A DNA stretch of 64,000 nucleotides from Amycolatopsis rifamycinica (GCF_000695625.1 NZ_JMQI01000073.1:124001-188000), one strand, 5' to 3'. Positions 25,460 to 36,552 are shown, counted from the stretch's first letter. Notes: generated by a model from the sequence alone, not told the origin. Numbers and translations: made by a program.

Positions 25460-28435
25460 TCACGACGGCTCGAGGACGCGGGCGGCTCGCGTCTCCAAGG
25501 GCCGGTAGCCGGCCTGGGCGGCGAGCTTGGCCGCCGCTTCGCCGTGGGTGCGGGCCAGGTCGGCGTCACCCAAGGCGAGCGCCGCTTCGGCGAGACCGGT
25601 CAGCGCCGCGGCTTCACACCACGTGAAGCTCGTTTCGCGGGCGATGTCCCATGCGGCGCTCAGGTGCGTGACCGCGTCCGCGGGGCGGTCCAGCCGGAGG
25701 CAGGTCTCCCCGAGCGAGGTCAACGCCGACGCTTCGGTGCCGCGGTCGCCGATGCGGCGGGTCAGCTCCACCGCCTCCGCCGCGTCGGCCAGGGCCCGGG
25801 TGCCGTCGCCCGCCCGGGCCTCCAGCACCGCGCGGCCGGACAGCGCGGCCGCTTCGCCGTACTGGTAGCCGAGTTCGCGGTTGGCGGTCAGGGCCCGCTC
25901 GTAGAACTCCGCCGCGACGGCGTTCCCGAGATCGCGGTGGACGTGCCCGAGATCGACCAGCAGCACGGCCACGCTGAACCGCGCGCCGTCGCGTTCGGCG
26001 ATCTCCAGCGCGCGGGCGAAGTGGCCGAGGGCGGCGTCGAAGTCGCCGACCTGACCGCACGCGAAACCGAGGTTCGCCAGCGCCATCGTGATGCCCGGCA
26101 TGGCGGCTTCTTCGCACAGCCGCAGCGCTTCCAAGCCGCACGCGATCGCTTCGCGCGCGTCGCCGAGGCGCTGGAGCACGGCGCTGAGGTTGTTGAGCGC
26201 CGCCGCCCGGCCGGGCGGCCACTCCGCCGCCAGCCCCTCGTCCAGGACCGTCGTCAGGTGTTCCCGCGCTTCGGCGTAGCGGCCGCTGTTGACCCCGGCG
26301 AGCGCGATCGACAGCCGCATCGCCGCCTGGGCCCGGTGATCCCCGGCGACCTGGGCGGCGGTCAGCGCCGTGGTCGCGGTGTCGATCCACTCGGTGTGGT
26401 GGCCGCGGTGGTGGAAGAACGCCCGGAGCGCGTCGGCCAGGTGCCAGGCGTACTCGCCCGGGCCGTGCGCGGCCGCGTGCTCGACGGCGGCGGCGAGGTT
26501 GGGCCACTCGGTGTCCAGCCAGGCCAGCGCGTCCTCGGTGCCCTCGAACGGCTGCTCCGGTTCGGGCCGGGGGAGCCGGAGGAAGTGGGGGATCAGCAGG
26601 CGGCCCGCCGCGTCGGCCGTCGCGAGGTAGTGGTCGAACAGCCGCCGCCGGGCCGCGTCCGCGTCGCCGGCGGTGTCGTCGGCCGCGAGCCGCCCGCCCG
26701 CGTAGCTGCGCAGCAGGTCGTGGAAGCGGTAGCGGCCGGGCAGGTGCCGTTCGACCAGGTTGGCCGCGGCGAGGGCCTTGAGCTGCCGGCCCGCCGGGCC
26801 GTCGGCGACCGCCGCGAGCCGCGCGGCCACCGGCGCGGTGAACGTCTGGCCCGGCACCAGCGCGAGCCGGCGGAACAGCAGGCGGTGCTCGGCGGGCAGC
26901 GCCCGGTACGACACGGAAAACGCGGTGGTGACGGCGCTTTCTTCGGCACCGTCGACGCTCAACCCGGCGAGAGGATCGCCGTCGGCGAGTTCGCGGGCCA
27001 GCTCCGCGATGCCGGACACGTCGCCGGCGCCGAGGTTCGCCGCGGCCAGCCGCAGGGCGAGGGGCAGGTGCCCGCACAGCCGGGCCAGCTCCGCCGCCGC
27101 GGCCGGCTCGGCGGCGACCGCGGGCGGCCCGAGCACGGTTTCCAGCAGCTGCCGCGAGTCGTCGGCAGGCAGCACGGACAGGGGCACGGCCCGCGCGCCG
27201 GTGCGGGCGATGAGGTCGCCGAGCCGCTGGCGGCTGGTGACGACCACCGTGCCCGACGGCGGCAGCAGCGGTGTCACCTGGGCGCTGTCGCGGGCGTTGT
27301 CGAGCAGCACGAGCACCTGCCGGTCGGCCAGCAGCGAGCGCCACAGCGCGGTGCGGCCGTCCGCGTCCGGCGGGATCGCCCGCGGGTCGGTGCCCAGCGC
27401 CCGCAGCAGTTGCGCGGCCGCGCCCGCCGGGGTGAGCGGCTCGTGCTCCGGGTCGAACCCGCGCAGGTCGAGGTAGAGCTGGCCGTCGGGGAACCGGTCG
27501 CGGACGCGGTGCGCCCAGCGGACGGCGAGCGCGGTCTTGCCGACGCCCGCGGTGCCGGTGACGACGCGGATGTCCGCCCCGGGACCGGGCCCCGCCGGTT
27601 CGTCGAGCCGGGCCAGCTCGGCGGCGCGGCCGGTGAAACCGCGGACGTCGTGGGGCAGCTGGGCCGGGCGCACCGGCTCGGGCGGCGGCTCCGGCGCGGG
27701 GTCCAGCGCCGGATCGCCGGCCAGGATCGCGGCTTCGAGGCGGACCAGCTCGGGTGCCGGGTCGAGCCCGAGCTGCTCGACGAGCCGGGCGCGCAGCCCG
27801 CGGAAGGCGGCGAGGGCGGCGTCCGTGCGGCCCTCGCGGTGCAGGGCGAGCATGAGCTGGCCGACGAACCGCTGCCGCAACGGGTGCGCGGCGACCAGCG
27901 TGGTCAGCTCGGCGAGCACGTCCCGGCCCCGCCCGAGCCGCAGCTGCGCGTCGATGCGGTCCTCCAGTGCGCTCCAGCGGGCTTCGGTCAGCCCGGCGAG
28001 CAGCCGCCCGGCGACGTCGGCGGACGCCGCACCGGCCAGCGCGTCGCCCCGCCAGAGCGAGAGGGCTTCGTCGAGCAGAGCGATGGTGGTCTCATCGTCG
28101 GCCGCGCGGGCCCGGCGGGTGAGGGCGGTGAAGCGGTGGGCGTCGACGGTGTCCGGGTCGGCGCGCAGGACGTACCCGTGGCCCTCGGTGGCGAGTTCGG
28201 GGCCGCCGGTGGTGCGGAAGACCGCGCGCAGCCGCGAGACCAGCGCCTGGACGGTGTTGCGCGCGCTGGGCGGCGGGTCGTCGGGCCAGAGGACGTCCAC
28301 GAGGGTGTCCAGGGCGACCGGGAGCGGGGTCTCGAGGAGCAGGACAGCGAGGACCAGGCGCTGTTTGCGCGAGCCCAGCTCGACCGGGGCACCGTCCGCG
28401 GTCGCCTCGACGGCGCCGAGGACGCGGAACTCCAC
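25460..28435 (-). CDS. SARP-family transcriptional regulator with NB-ARC ATPase and TPR domains (AfsR-like)
   Basis: 991 residues from GTG at 28435. Residues 1-95 are an OmpR-type winged helix (PVELGSRKQRLVLAVLLL, NTVQALVSRLRAVF). Residues about 96-245 are the bacterial transcriptional activation domain. Residues about 270-600 are an NB-ARC ATPase with Walker A GTAGVGKTALAV and Walker B VLVLLDNARDS. The remainder, to 991, is tetratricopeptide repeats. This is the AfsR/SARP architecture that activates secondary-metabolite or morphogenesis promoters on nucleotide- and ligand-dependent assembly. No biosynthetic cluster is visible in the window, so its target lies elsewhere. Confidence 0.92.
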   Translation of the reverse strand: MEFRVLGAVEATADGAPVELGSRKQRLVLAVLLLETPLPVALDTLVDVLWPDDPPPSARNTVQALVSRLRAVFRTTGGPELATEGHGYVLRADPDTVDAHRFTALTRRARAADDETTIALLDEALSLWRGDALAGAASADVAGRLLAGLTEARWSALEDRIDAQLRLGRGRDVLAELTTLVAAHPLRQRFVGQLMLALHREGRTDAALAAFRGLRARLVEQLGLDPAPELVRLEAAILAGDPALDPAPEPPPEPVRPAQLPHDVRGFTGRAAELARLDEPAGPGPGADIRVVTGTAGVGKTALAVRWAHRVRDRFPDGQLYLDLRGFDPEHEPLTPAGAAAQLLRALGTDPRAIPPDADGRTALWRSLLADRQVLVLLDNARDSAQVTPLLPPSGTVVVTSRQRLGDLIARTGARAVPLSVLPADDSRQLLETVLGPPAVAAEPAAAAELARLCGHLPLALRLAAANLGAGDVSGIAELARELADGDPLAGLSVDGAEESAVTTAFSVSYRALPAEHRLLFRRLALVPGQTFTAPVAARLAAVADGPAGRQLKALAAANLVERHLPGRYRFHDLLRSYAGGRLAADDTAGDADAARRRLFDHYLATADAAGRLLIPHFLRLPRPEPEQPFEGTEDALAWLDTEWPNLAAAVEHAAAHGPGEYAWHLADALRAFFHHRGHHTEWIDTATTALTAAQVAGDHRAQAAMRLSIALAGVNSGRYAEAREHLTTVLDEGLAAEWPPGRAAALNNLSAVLQRLGDAREAIACGLEALRLCEEAAMPGITMALANLGFACGQVGDFDAALGHFARALEIAERDGARFSVAVLLVDLGHVHRDLGNAVAAEFYERALTANRELGYQYGEAAALSGRAVLEARAGDGTRALADAAEAVELTRRIGDRGTEASALTSLGETCLRLDRPADAVTHLSAAWDIARETSFTWCEAAALTGLAEAALALGDADLARTHGEAAAKLAAQAGYRPLETRAARVLEPS

Positions 28436-28748
28436 CCGGTCACCCTCCGCTCGCCTTCACCCGATCGTGGCGTGCAAGCGTACTGCAAGCCTGGTGCAGG
28501 CCCGGTCCGCCATCCTGGCGGGGCCGCGGGACACGTTCCCGACGATGTCCGCGGCCGGCTCGGCCGCCGGGGAACCGGCGGTTTCGGCTGTCGTCGTCCC
28601 GTACGCGGCACGAGCTGGGGGTAGGACCACCACGGCGGCCCCTCCACGGTCGCCGTGGTGGCCCTTTTCGCTGCCTCGGGCAGCTGCCGCCGCGGGCTGC
28701 CGCCGCGCTCCGGTGGCGGCGCGCCTGCGTGGGACGCAGAATGCGCGC
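28436..28748. other. 313-bp gap upstream of the SARP gene with an orphan terminator
   Basis: No convincing coding sequence: in-frame extension of the next gene back to 28544 gives only Ala/Pro/Arg-rich sequence. A rho-independent terminator in the + direction sits at 28627-28668, although no + strand gene precedes it. The gap must also hold the promoter of the leftward SARP gene. A short + strand transcript (small RNA or leader) ending at the hairpin is possible. Confidence 0.45.
28627..28668 (+). terminator. Rho-independent terminator without an upstream gene
   Basis: A perfect 11-bp stem (CCACCACGGCG and CGCCGTGGTGG) with a 13-nt loop is followed by CCCTTTTCG. The T-tract exists only on the + strand, so termination is rightward. 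The nearest + strand gene upstream is more than 3 kb away. Confidence 0.7.
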
Positions 28749-29111
28749 ATGCAGCCGACGGTCGTCCGGGTGGCGCGCCTGGCCGACCCGGCCGGGCCCG
28801 CCGACGGCACCCGCGTGCTCGTCGAACGCCTGTGGCCGCGCGGGACCGCCCGCACGGCGGTGGTCCTCGACGGCTGGTACCGCGGCCTGGCGCCGTCCGA
28901 CGAGCTGCGCACCTGGTACGGCCACGACCCGGAGCGCTTCGCGAAGTTCGCCGAGCGCTACCGCGCGGAGCTGCGCGAGCCCGACCGAGCGGCGGCCCTG
29001 GACCGGCTGCGGAGGTGGGCCGCACAGGGCCCGCTGACGCTGCTGACGGCGAGCGGCTCGCCCTCGATCAGCCAAGCGGCCGTCCTCGCGGCGGTGCTCA
29101 CCGAAGACTGA
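28749..29111 (+). CDS. DUF488 family protein
   Basis: 120 residues from ATG at 28749. Diagnostic DUF488 motifs are RVLVERLWPRG, WYGHDPERFAKFAERYRAEL and the C-terminal GPLTLLTAS. This is a small family related to YeaO; many genomes carry it as a single gene and its biochemical role is not established. It is followed by a 21-bp tandem repeat pair. Confidence 0.8.
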   Translation: MQPTVVRVARLADPAGPADGTRVLVERLWPRGTARTAVVLDGWYRGLAPSDELRTWYGHDPERFAKFAERYRAELREPDRAAALDRLRRWAAQGPLTLLTASGSPSISQAAVLAAVLTED

Positions 29112-29117
29112 GCCAGC

Positions 29118-29159
29118 GTCGTCCGCCCAGGCACGCGTGTCGTCCGTTCAGGCACGCGT
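29118..29159. repeat. Two 21-bp tandem repeats with a CACGCGT core
   Basis: GTCGTCCGCCCAGGCACGCGT (29118-29138) and GTCGTCCGTTCAGGCACGCGT (29139-29159) differ at two positions. Unit length and the CACGCGT core match the 21-bp array at 13.8 kb, and both arrays sit next to GTGTCGTCC sequence between convergent genes. Confidence 0.75.
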
Positions 29160-29248
29160 GAGCTCCGGCCGCCGACCGTCGACACGGACAGGTCCGCGGC
29201 GAAAGGCGGGTACCGCAGGTGCGAAAAGTCCGGCCGCCGGCGGGTTGC

Positions 29249-30277
29249 TCAGCGCAGGGTCGAGGCCCGGACGACCAGCTCCGGGGTGAATACGACTTTC
29301 CGGTGTTCGTGGCCGGGTTCGGTGGCTTCCGCCAGCAGCAGCTCCACCGCCGTGCGGCCCAGGCGCCGCCGGGGCTGGCGGACCGAGGTCAAGGGCACCG
29401 CGGCCGCCGCGGCGAACTCGATGTCGTCGTAGCCCACGATCGCCAGGTCGTCCGGGACGCTCATGCGGAGGTTCGCGCACGTCTGGAGCAGGCCCAGGGC
29501 GACCAGGTCGTTGGCGCAGAACGCGGCGGTCGGGCGGACCGGCGCCGGCAGTCCCGCCAGCCGCTCGCCGGCGCCGCGGCCGTCGGCCACCGTCAGCGCC
29601 GTCGTCGTCAGGTCGACCAACGCCTCCGGGCCGAGCCCGGCGGCCTCCAGGGCCCGCAACGCGCCGAGCCGCCGGTCGCGGACCTGGCCGACGCTCGTGT
29701 GGTTGCCGACGAAGGCGATCCGCTCGTGGCCCTGCTCGACCAGGTGCCGCACGGCGATCTCGCCGCCGTGGACGTCGTCGACCGCGACCGAGCAGTGCGT
29801 GGTGCCCTCGGGCGTGCGGTCGACGACGACCACCGGCGTGCCGCGGCGGGCGATCTCGCCCAGCACCGGCGCGTCCGGGTCGACCGGCGTGATCAGGATC
29901 CCCTGGACGCGCTGCTGTTCGAGCCGGCCGAGGTAGGCCGCTTCCCGCGACGGCTGGTGCGCGCTGTTGCAGAGGAACAGGGAAAGGTCACCGGCGGCGT
30001 CCGCGGCGTCCTCCATGCCGGCCGCGACGTCGGTGAAGAACGGGTTGCTGCCGTCGAGCATGACGTAGGCCAGCACCCGGCTGCGCCCGGCTCGCAGCTG
30101 CCGCGCGGATTCGTTGCGCACGAACCGGAGGTCGGCCATCGCGGCTTCGACGCGCGCGCGGGTCGCGGGGCTGACCCGGTCGGGCCGGTTGAGCACGTTG
30201 GACACCGTGCCGAGGGAGACGCCGGCCGCCGCCGCGACCTCCTTCATGCCCGCCGCGCGCGGCTCCCTGATCACCAT
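29249..30277 (-). CDS. LacI-family repressor of the rhamnose operon
   Basis: 342 residues from ATG at 30277 with GAGG seven bases upstream. The N-terminal helix-turn-helix and hinge read MKEVAAAAGVSLGTVSNVLN and RQLRAGRSRVLAYVM. The core is a periplasmic-binding-like effector domain (ANDLVALGLLQ, VGYDDIEFA). It is divergent from the rhamnose ABC operon, whose promoter holds TGAAACCTTTCA, a typical LacI operator. I infer repression relieved by L-rhamnose or a catabolite. A half-like site, TTGAAACGTAAC (30302-30313), lies near its own promoter and suggests autoregulation. Confidence 0.9.
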   Translation of the reverse strand: MVIREPRAAGMKEVAAAAGVSLGTVSNVLNRPDRVSPATRARVEAAMADLRFVRNESARQLRAGRSRVLAYVMLDGSNPFFTDVAAGMEDAADAAGDLSLFLCNSAHQPSREAAYLGRLEQQRVQGILITPVDPDAPVLGEIARRGTPVVVVDRTPEGTTHCSVAVDDVHGGEIAVRHLVEQGHERIAFVGNHTSVGQVRDRRLGALRALEAAGLGPEALVDLTTTALTVADGRGAGERLAGLPAPVRPTAAFCANDLVALGLLQTCANLRMSVPDDLAIVGYDDIEFAAAAAVPLTSVRQPRRRLGRTAVELLLAEATEPGHEHRKVVFTPELVVRASTLR

Positions 30278-30412
30278 CCGACCGCCTCTTCGACGCTGCC
30301 GTTGAAACGTAACATCACGCGCATGACCTGGGGAAGCTGCCGTTTGGCCACGCCTGCGCCGATGCATTGACTTCTCGTTCCGCCGCATAGTAGCTTCACC
30401 GCACCAGATTTG

Positions 30413-30424
30413 TGAAACCTTTCA
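30413..30424. promoter_or_regulatory. LacI operator at the rhamnose operon promoter
   Basis: TGAAA-CC-TTTCA has perfect 5-bp arms and differs in one base from the common LacI consensus TGAAACGTTTCA. It lies 14 bp before the ATG of the ABC ATPase gene, directly ahead of the ribosome site CCGGAGG. Confidence 0.75.
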
Positions 30425-30438
30425 ATCCGGAGGTCGCG

Positions 30439-31952
<1,514 letters not shown>

Positions 31953-31956
<4 letters not shown>

Positions 31957-32993
31957 CCGTGACCGAACAGGCCCGGGTGACCGGCGACCCGATCGTCCAC
32001 TCGCGACGGTCGTGGGCCGCGAACGTGCTGAAGGCCCGGGAATCCGGCATCGCCGGAGCCCTGATCGTCCTGGTCGCGTTCACCGCGACGCAGAACTCGC
32101 GGTTCCTGTCCGGGCAGAGCATCCGCGACATCCTGCTGGGGACGGCGATCCTGGCCGTGCTCGCCGTCGGGCAGGCGATCGTGATGATCACCCGCAACAT
32201 CGACCTGTCGGTCGGCTCGGTGCTCGGCCTGTCGGCGTTCGCCGTCGGCACGCTGATGAAGGACCACCCGGGCCTGCCCGTGATCGCCGCCATCCTGGCC
32301 GGGCTCGCCGTCGGCGCGGTGTGCGGGCTGGTCAACGGCGCCCTGGTGCGGTTCGGCCAGGTGCCCGCGCTGGTCGTCACGCTCGGCACGCTCTACGCCT
32401 ACCGCGGCGTCAGCTACTTCTGGGCCGGCGGTCGGCAGATCAACGCCGACAAGCTGCCCGCGTCCTTCCTGGACTTCGGCACGGCGTCGCTGCTCGGCGT
32501 GCCGTGGCTGGTCCTCATCGCGCTGCTGGTCCTGGTGGCCGCGGGGATCGTGCTGCGCAGCTACCGCGCCGGCCGCGAGCTGTACGCGATGGGGTCGAGC
32601 CCCCAGGCCGCCCAGCTGGCCGGCATCCGGGTCGGCCGCAACACCAGCGCGGCGTTCCTGGTCAGCGGCGCGCTCGCCGGCCTGGCCGGGGTCCTGTTCG
32701 CCGCCCGGTTCGGCACCGTGGACGCGGCCGCCGGCACCGGCTACGAGCTCAACGTGGTCGCCGCGGCCGTCGTCGGCGGGGTGGCGGTGTTCGGCGGCAG
32801 CGGCTCGGTCTGGGGCGCGGGCCTCGGCGCGCTGCTGCTGACCGTCATCGGCAGCGCACTGGCCGTGCTCGACATCAACCAGTTCTGGCAGCAGGCGATC
32901 GTCGGCGCGCTGATCCTGCTGGCCATCGGCGCCGACCGGCTGGTCGCCGTGCGGGTCGCCAAGGCACTGAAGAAGAGGGATTCCCATGTCTGA
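31953..32993 (+). CDS. rhaP: Rhamnose ABC transporter permease 1
   Basis: 346 residues. The ATG overlaps the ATPase stop (ATGA). It is a CUT2 (RbsC-type) permease with about ten membrane helices, and the family loop ITRNIDLSVGSVLGLSAF and the EAA-like region GSSPQAAQLAGIRVGRN are present. It forms the membrane channel with the second permease. Its 3' end overlaps the next gene by eight bases. Confidence 0.9.
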
Positions 32994-33978
32994 CCAGGGG
33001 AACCGGCTCGGCAGGCTGCTCAGCTGGGACGCCGCCGTCGTGCTGGTGACGGTCATCGTCCTCATCGTCGCCTCCGGCGCCGTCGAGAACTTCGGCACCA
33101 GCCGCAACTTCACCTTCCTGCTGCTCGACCTGCTCCCCATCGCGCTGGTCGCGCTGCCGATGACGTTCATCATCGTCACCGGCGAAATCGACCTCTCGGT
33201 GGCGAGCACGCTCGGCCTGACATCGGCGGTGCTGGGCTCGCTGTGGGACGCCGGGATGACGATCGAGACGATCATCCCGCTCTGCATCGTGCTCGGCGCG
33301 GTCCTCGGCGCGCTGAACGGCTTCTTCGTCACCGTGCTGAAGCTGCCGTCGCTGGCGGTCACGATCGGCACCCTGGCCCTCTACCGCGGGCTCGCCTTCG
33401 TCGTGCTGGGCGACGGCGCGGTCGCCGACTTCCCGCGCGACTACACGAGCTGGGTCACCGGGACGATCGGCGACGGCCCGATCCCGAACGTGTTGATCCC
33501 GCTGGTCGTCGTCGCCCTGGTGTTCGGCGTCGTGCTGCACGCGACCCCGATCGGCCGTGGCGTGTTCGCCGCCGGCGCGGGCGAGCAGGCGGCCCGGTTC
33601 GCCGGCATCCGCACCGGACGGCTCAAGTTCTGGCTGTACGTCGTGAGCGGCGCCGTCGCGGGTCTCGCCGGGGTGCTGTGGACGCTGCGGTACTCCAGCG
33701 CCCGCGCCGACAACGGGTTCGGCCTCGAACTGGCCGTGGTGGCCGCCGTGCTGCTCGGCGGTGTGTCCATCTTCGGCGGCAAGGGCACGCTGCCCGGCGT
33801 GCTCGCCGGGGTGGTCCTGCTGGCGACCCTGCAGAACGCCCTGCGCTTGCAGGACGTCTCCAACGAGGCGCTCAACATCGTGACCGGCGTGCTCCTCATC
33901 GTGTCGGTCCTGCTCCCCAACATCGTGCGTGCGGCGTCGCGGCGCCGTCCCCGCCAAGCGGTAACTCCGGAAAGGTGA
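32986..33978 (+). CDS. rhaQ: Rhamnose ABC transporter permease 2
   Basis: 330 residues, a paralogue of the preceding permease with the same CUT2 signatures (IVTGEIDLSVASTLGLTSAV, GAGEQAARFAGIRTGRLK). Two distinct permeases forming a heterodimer are typical of rhamnose rather than ribose systems. About nine to ten membrane helices are visible. It starts inside the previous gene and ends five bases before the binding-protein gene. Confidence 0.9.
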   Translation: MSDQGNRLGRLLSWDAAVVLVTVIVLIVASGAVENFGTSRNFTFLLLDLLPIALVALPMTFIIVTGEIDLSVASTLGLTSAVLGSLWDAGMTIETIIPLCIVLGAVLGALNGFFVTVLKLPSLAVTIGTLALYRGLAFVVLGDGAVADFPRDYTSWVTGTIGDGPIPNVLIPLVVVALVFGVVLHATPIGRGVFAAGAGEQAARFAGIRTGRLKFWLYVVSGAVAGLAGVLWTLRYSSARADNGFGLELAVVAAVLLGGVSIFGGKGTLPGVLAGVVLLATLQNALRLQDVSNEALNIVTGVLLIVSVLLPNIVRAASRRRPRQAVTPER

Positions 33979-33983
33979 CGAAG

Positions 33984-35045
33984 ATGTCCCGACGGTTCCT
34001 CACCGGCGCAGTGTCGGCCGGGCTGGTGCTGGTCCTGGCCGCGTGCAGCGGTACGACCAAGAACGACAACGCCGGCTCCGGCGGCCAGCAGTCCACCGCC
34101 GCGGCGAACCCGAACGCGGCGGCGAAGGAGGGCGTCAAGATGGCGTTCCTGCCCAAGCAGCTCAACAACCCCTACAGCGACATCGAGGTTTCCGGCGGCA
34201 AGGAGGCCCTCGGCGAGCTGAAGGGCGAGTACAAGCTCGTCGGGCCGAACGACGCCAGCGCGTCGTCGCAGGTCAGCTACATCAACACGCTGATCCAGCA
34301 GCAGCAGGACGTCATCGGCATCGCCGCGAACGACCCGAACGCCGTCTGCCCGTCGCTCAACCAGGCCCGCGGCGCCGGCATCAAGGTCGTCGCGTTCGAC
34401 TCCGACGCCGCGAAGGACTGCCGCGACGTCTTCATCAACCAGGCCACCACGCAGGGCATCGGCGAGCAGCTGGCCAAGCAGGCCAAGGAGCTCTCGGGCG
34501 GCTCGGGCGAGGTCGCGGTGCTGTCGGCGACGCCGAACGCGACCAACCAGAACGCCTGGATCGAGGTGTTCAAGAAGGAACTGGCGAAGCCGGAGTACGC
34601 GAGCCTGAAGCTGGACAAGGTCGCCTACGGCAACGACGACGACCAGAAGTCGTTCCAGGAGGCCCAGGGCCTGCTGCAGTCGTTCCCGAACCTCAAGGTG
34701 ATCATCGCGCCGACCACGGTCGGCATCGCGGCCGCCGCGCGCTACGTCAGCTCGTCGAGCTACAAGGGCAAGGTCGCGGTGACCGGGCTCGGCACGCCGA
34801 ACCAGATGCGCGCCTTCGTCAAGGACGGCACGGTCAAGCAGTTCGCGCTGTGGAACCCGGCCGACATCGGCTACCTCGCCGCCTACGCGGGTGTCGCGCT
34901 GAAGTCCGGCCAGATCACCGGCAAGCCGGGCGAGAAGTTCAAGGCGGGCAAGCTCGGCGAGTACACGATCGGCGAGAGCGGCGAAATCGTCCTCGGCCCG
35001 CCGACGACGTTCGACGCGAACAACATCGACAAGTTCAACTTCTGA
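33984..35045 (+). CDS. rhaS: Rhamnose-binding lipoprotein of the ABC transporter
   Basis: 353 residues. The signal peptide ends in the lipobox VLAAC, so the protein is anchored to the outer face of the membrane. The mature part is a type I periplasmic-binding fold of the rhamnose/autoinducer-2 group (FLPKQLNNPYSDIEVSGGKE, FDSDAAKDCRDVFINQ). It captures the sugar for the permease pair. Its stop overlaps the next start as TGATG. Confidence 0.9.
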   Translation: MSRRFLTGAVSAGLVLVLAACSGTTKNDNAGSGGQQSTAAANPNAAAKEGVKMAFLPKQLNNPYSDIEVSGGKEALGELKGEYKLVGPNDASASSQVSYINTLIQQQQDVIGIAANDPNAVCPSLNQARGAGIKVVAFDSDAAKDCRDVFINQATTQGIGEQLAKQAKELSGGSGEVAVLSATPNATNQNAWIEVFKKELAKPEYASLKLDKVAYGNDDDQKSFQEAQGLLQSFPNLKVIIAPTTVGIAAAARYVSSSSYKGKVAVTGLGTPNQMRAFVKDGTVKQFALWNPADIGYLAAYAGVALKSGQITGKPGEKFKAGKLGEYTIGESGEIVLGPPTTFDANNIDKFNF

Positions 35046-35380
35046 TGCCCCGGTACTGCTTCTGCCTCCAGGTCAAGCCCGAGCGGACGGCCGAGTACGC
35101 CGAGCGCCACCGCGCCGTCTGGCCGGAGATGCGGCAGGCCCTGCACGACACCGGCTGGCGCAACTATTCCCTGTTCCTCCGCGACGACGGCCTGCTGATC
35201 GGGTACGTCGAGGCGGACGACCTCGCGGCCGCGCGGGCCGCCATGGCGGCGACCGACGTCAACACCCGCTGGCAGGCGGAAATGGCGGAGTTCTTCACCG
35301 GCCTCGGCTCCCGCCCGCCGGATGCCGGGTTCCAGCTGCTAGACGAGGTCTTCCACCTCGACGTCCGGGAAGGACAGTGA
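35045..35380 (+). CDS. rhaM: L-rhamnose mutarotase
   Basis: 111 residues, the usual RhaM length. Signature residues are visible: RYCFCLQVKPERTAEYAERH near the N-terminus (the family His), WPEMRQALHDTGWRNYSLFL, and TRWQAEMAEFF. It interconverts alpha and beta anomers of L-rhamnose so that imported sugar can enter the isomerase. Its start shares one base with the rhaS stop and its end nearly touches rhaI. Confidence 0.92.
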   Translation: MPRYCFCLQVKPERTAEYAERHRAVWPEMRQALHDTGWRNYSLFLRDDGLLIGYVEADDLAAARAAMAATDVNTRWQAEMAEFFTGLGSRPPDAGFQLLDEVFHLDVREGQ

Positions 35381-35385
35381 TCGCC

Positions 35386-36552
35386 ATGGCTGATCTGACC
35401 GCGGTCAAAGCGGCTTTGCGGGCCCAGCGCATCGAAACGCCGTCGTGGGCGTACGCGAACTCGGGCACCCGGTTCAAGGTGTTCCCGCAACCGGGCGTGC
35501 CGCGGACGCCGGAGGAGAAGATCGCCGACGCCGCGGTGGTCCACCGGCTCACCGGGGTCGCGCCGAGCGTGGCCCTGCACATCCCGTGGGACAAGGTCGA
35601 CGACTACGCCGCCCTGACCGCGTACGCGCGGGACCTGGGCGTCGAGATCGGCGCGATCAACACCAACGTCTTCCAGGACGAGGACTACAAGCTCGGTTCG
35701 GTGACCAACCCGGACGCGGGCATCCGCCGCAAGGCGACCGACCACCTCCTGGAAGCCGTCGACATCATGGACGCGACCGGTTCGCGGGACCTGAAGCTGT
35801 GGTTCTCCGACGGCATCAACTACCCGGGCCAGGACGACATCCGCGACCGCCAGGACCGGCTGGCGGCGGCCTTGCGGGAGACGTACGAGCGGCTCGGGGA
35901 GCACCAGCGGATGCTGCTGGAGTACAAGCTGTTCGAGCCGGCGTTCTACGCCACCGACGTCCCGGACTGGGGCACGTCCTACGCCCACTGCGTCGAGCTG
36001 GGGGAGCGGGCGACCGTCTGCATCGACACCGGCCACCACGCGCCGGGGACGAACATCGAGTTCATCGTGGCGTTCCTGCTGCGGGCCGGGAAGCTGGGCG
36101 CGTTCGACTTCAACTCGCGGTTCTACGCCGACGACGACCTGATGGTCGGGGCGGCCGACCCCTTCCAGCTGTTCCGGATCATGTACGAGATCGTCCGCGC
36201 CGACGCCCTCGACCCGGCGTACGGGATCGCGTTCATGCTCGACCAGTGCCACAACATCGAGGCGAAGATCCCGGCGATCATCCGGTCGGTGATGAACGTC
36301 CAGGAAGCGACGGCGAAGGCCCTGCTCGTCGACCGCCCGGCGTTGCGCGCCGCGCAGCAGTCGGGTGACGTGCTCGGCGCCAACGCCGTGCTGATGGACG
36401 CCTACAACACCGACGTCCGGCCGCTGCTGGCCGAGCTGCGGACCGACGCCGGGCTCGACCCGGACCCGATCGCCGCCTACCACCGCAGCGGGTACCAGGA
36501 CAAGATCGTGGCCGAGCGCGCCGGCGGCACGCAGGCCGGATGGGGAGCATGA
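35386..36552 (+). CDS. rhaI: L-rhamnose isomerase
   Basis: 388 residues from ATG at 35386 (GTG at 35377 is in frame but too close to the AAGGA site). This is the catabolic RhaI-type enzyme of Pseudomonas/Sinorhizobium/actinobacteria, unrelated in length to E. coli RhaA. Metal-binding TIM-barrel residues occur in LLEYKLFEPAFYATD, CIDTGHHAPGTNIEF and AFDFNSRFYADDDL. It converts L-rhamnose to L-rhamnulose. It is coupled to the aldolase gene by ATGA. Confidence 0.92.
   Translation: MADLTAVKAALRAQRIETPSWAYANSGTRFKVFPQPGVPRTPEEKIADAAVVHRLTGVAPSVALHIPWDKVDDYAALTAYARDLGVEIGAINTNVFQDEDYKLGSVTNPDAGIRRKATDHLLEAVDIMDATGSRDLKLWFSDGINYPGQDDIRDRQDRLAAALRETYERLGEHQRMLLEYKLFEPAFYATDVPDWGTSYAHCVELGERATVCIDTGHHAPGTNIEFIVAFLLRAGKLGAFDFNSRFYADDDLMVGAADPFQLFRIMYEIVRADALDPAYGIAFMLDQCHNIEAKIPAIIRSVMNVQEATAKALLVDRPALRAAQQSGDVLGANAVLMDAYNTDVRPLLAELRTDAGLDPDPIAAYHRSGYQDKIVAERAGGTQAGWGA

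Noticed and set aside
25460..28435. Pathway-specific activator of an antibiotic cluster
   Set aside because: No PKS, NRPS or tailoring genes are present in the window, so only a general SARP role can be stated.
28544..28748. N-terminal extension of the DUF488 protein or a Trp leader peptide (SPWWPF)
   Set aside because: The extension is Ala/Arg/Pro-rich and absent from the family, and the two Trp codons are isolated; no antiterminator alternative is evident.
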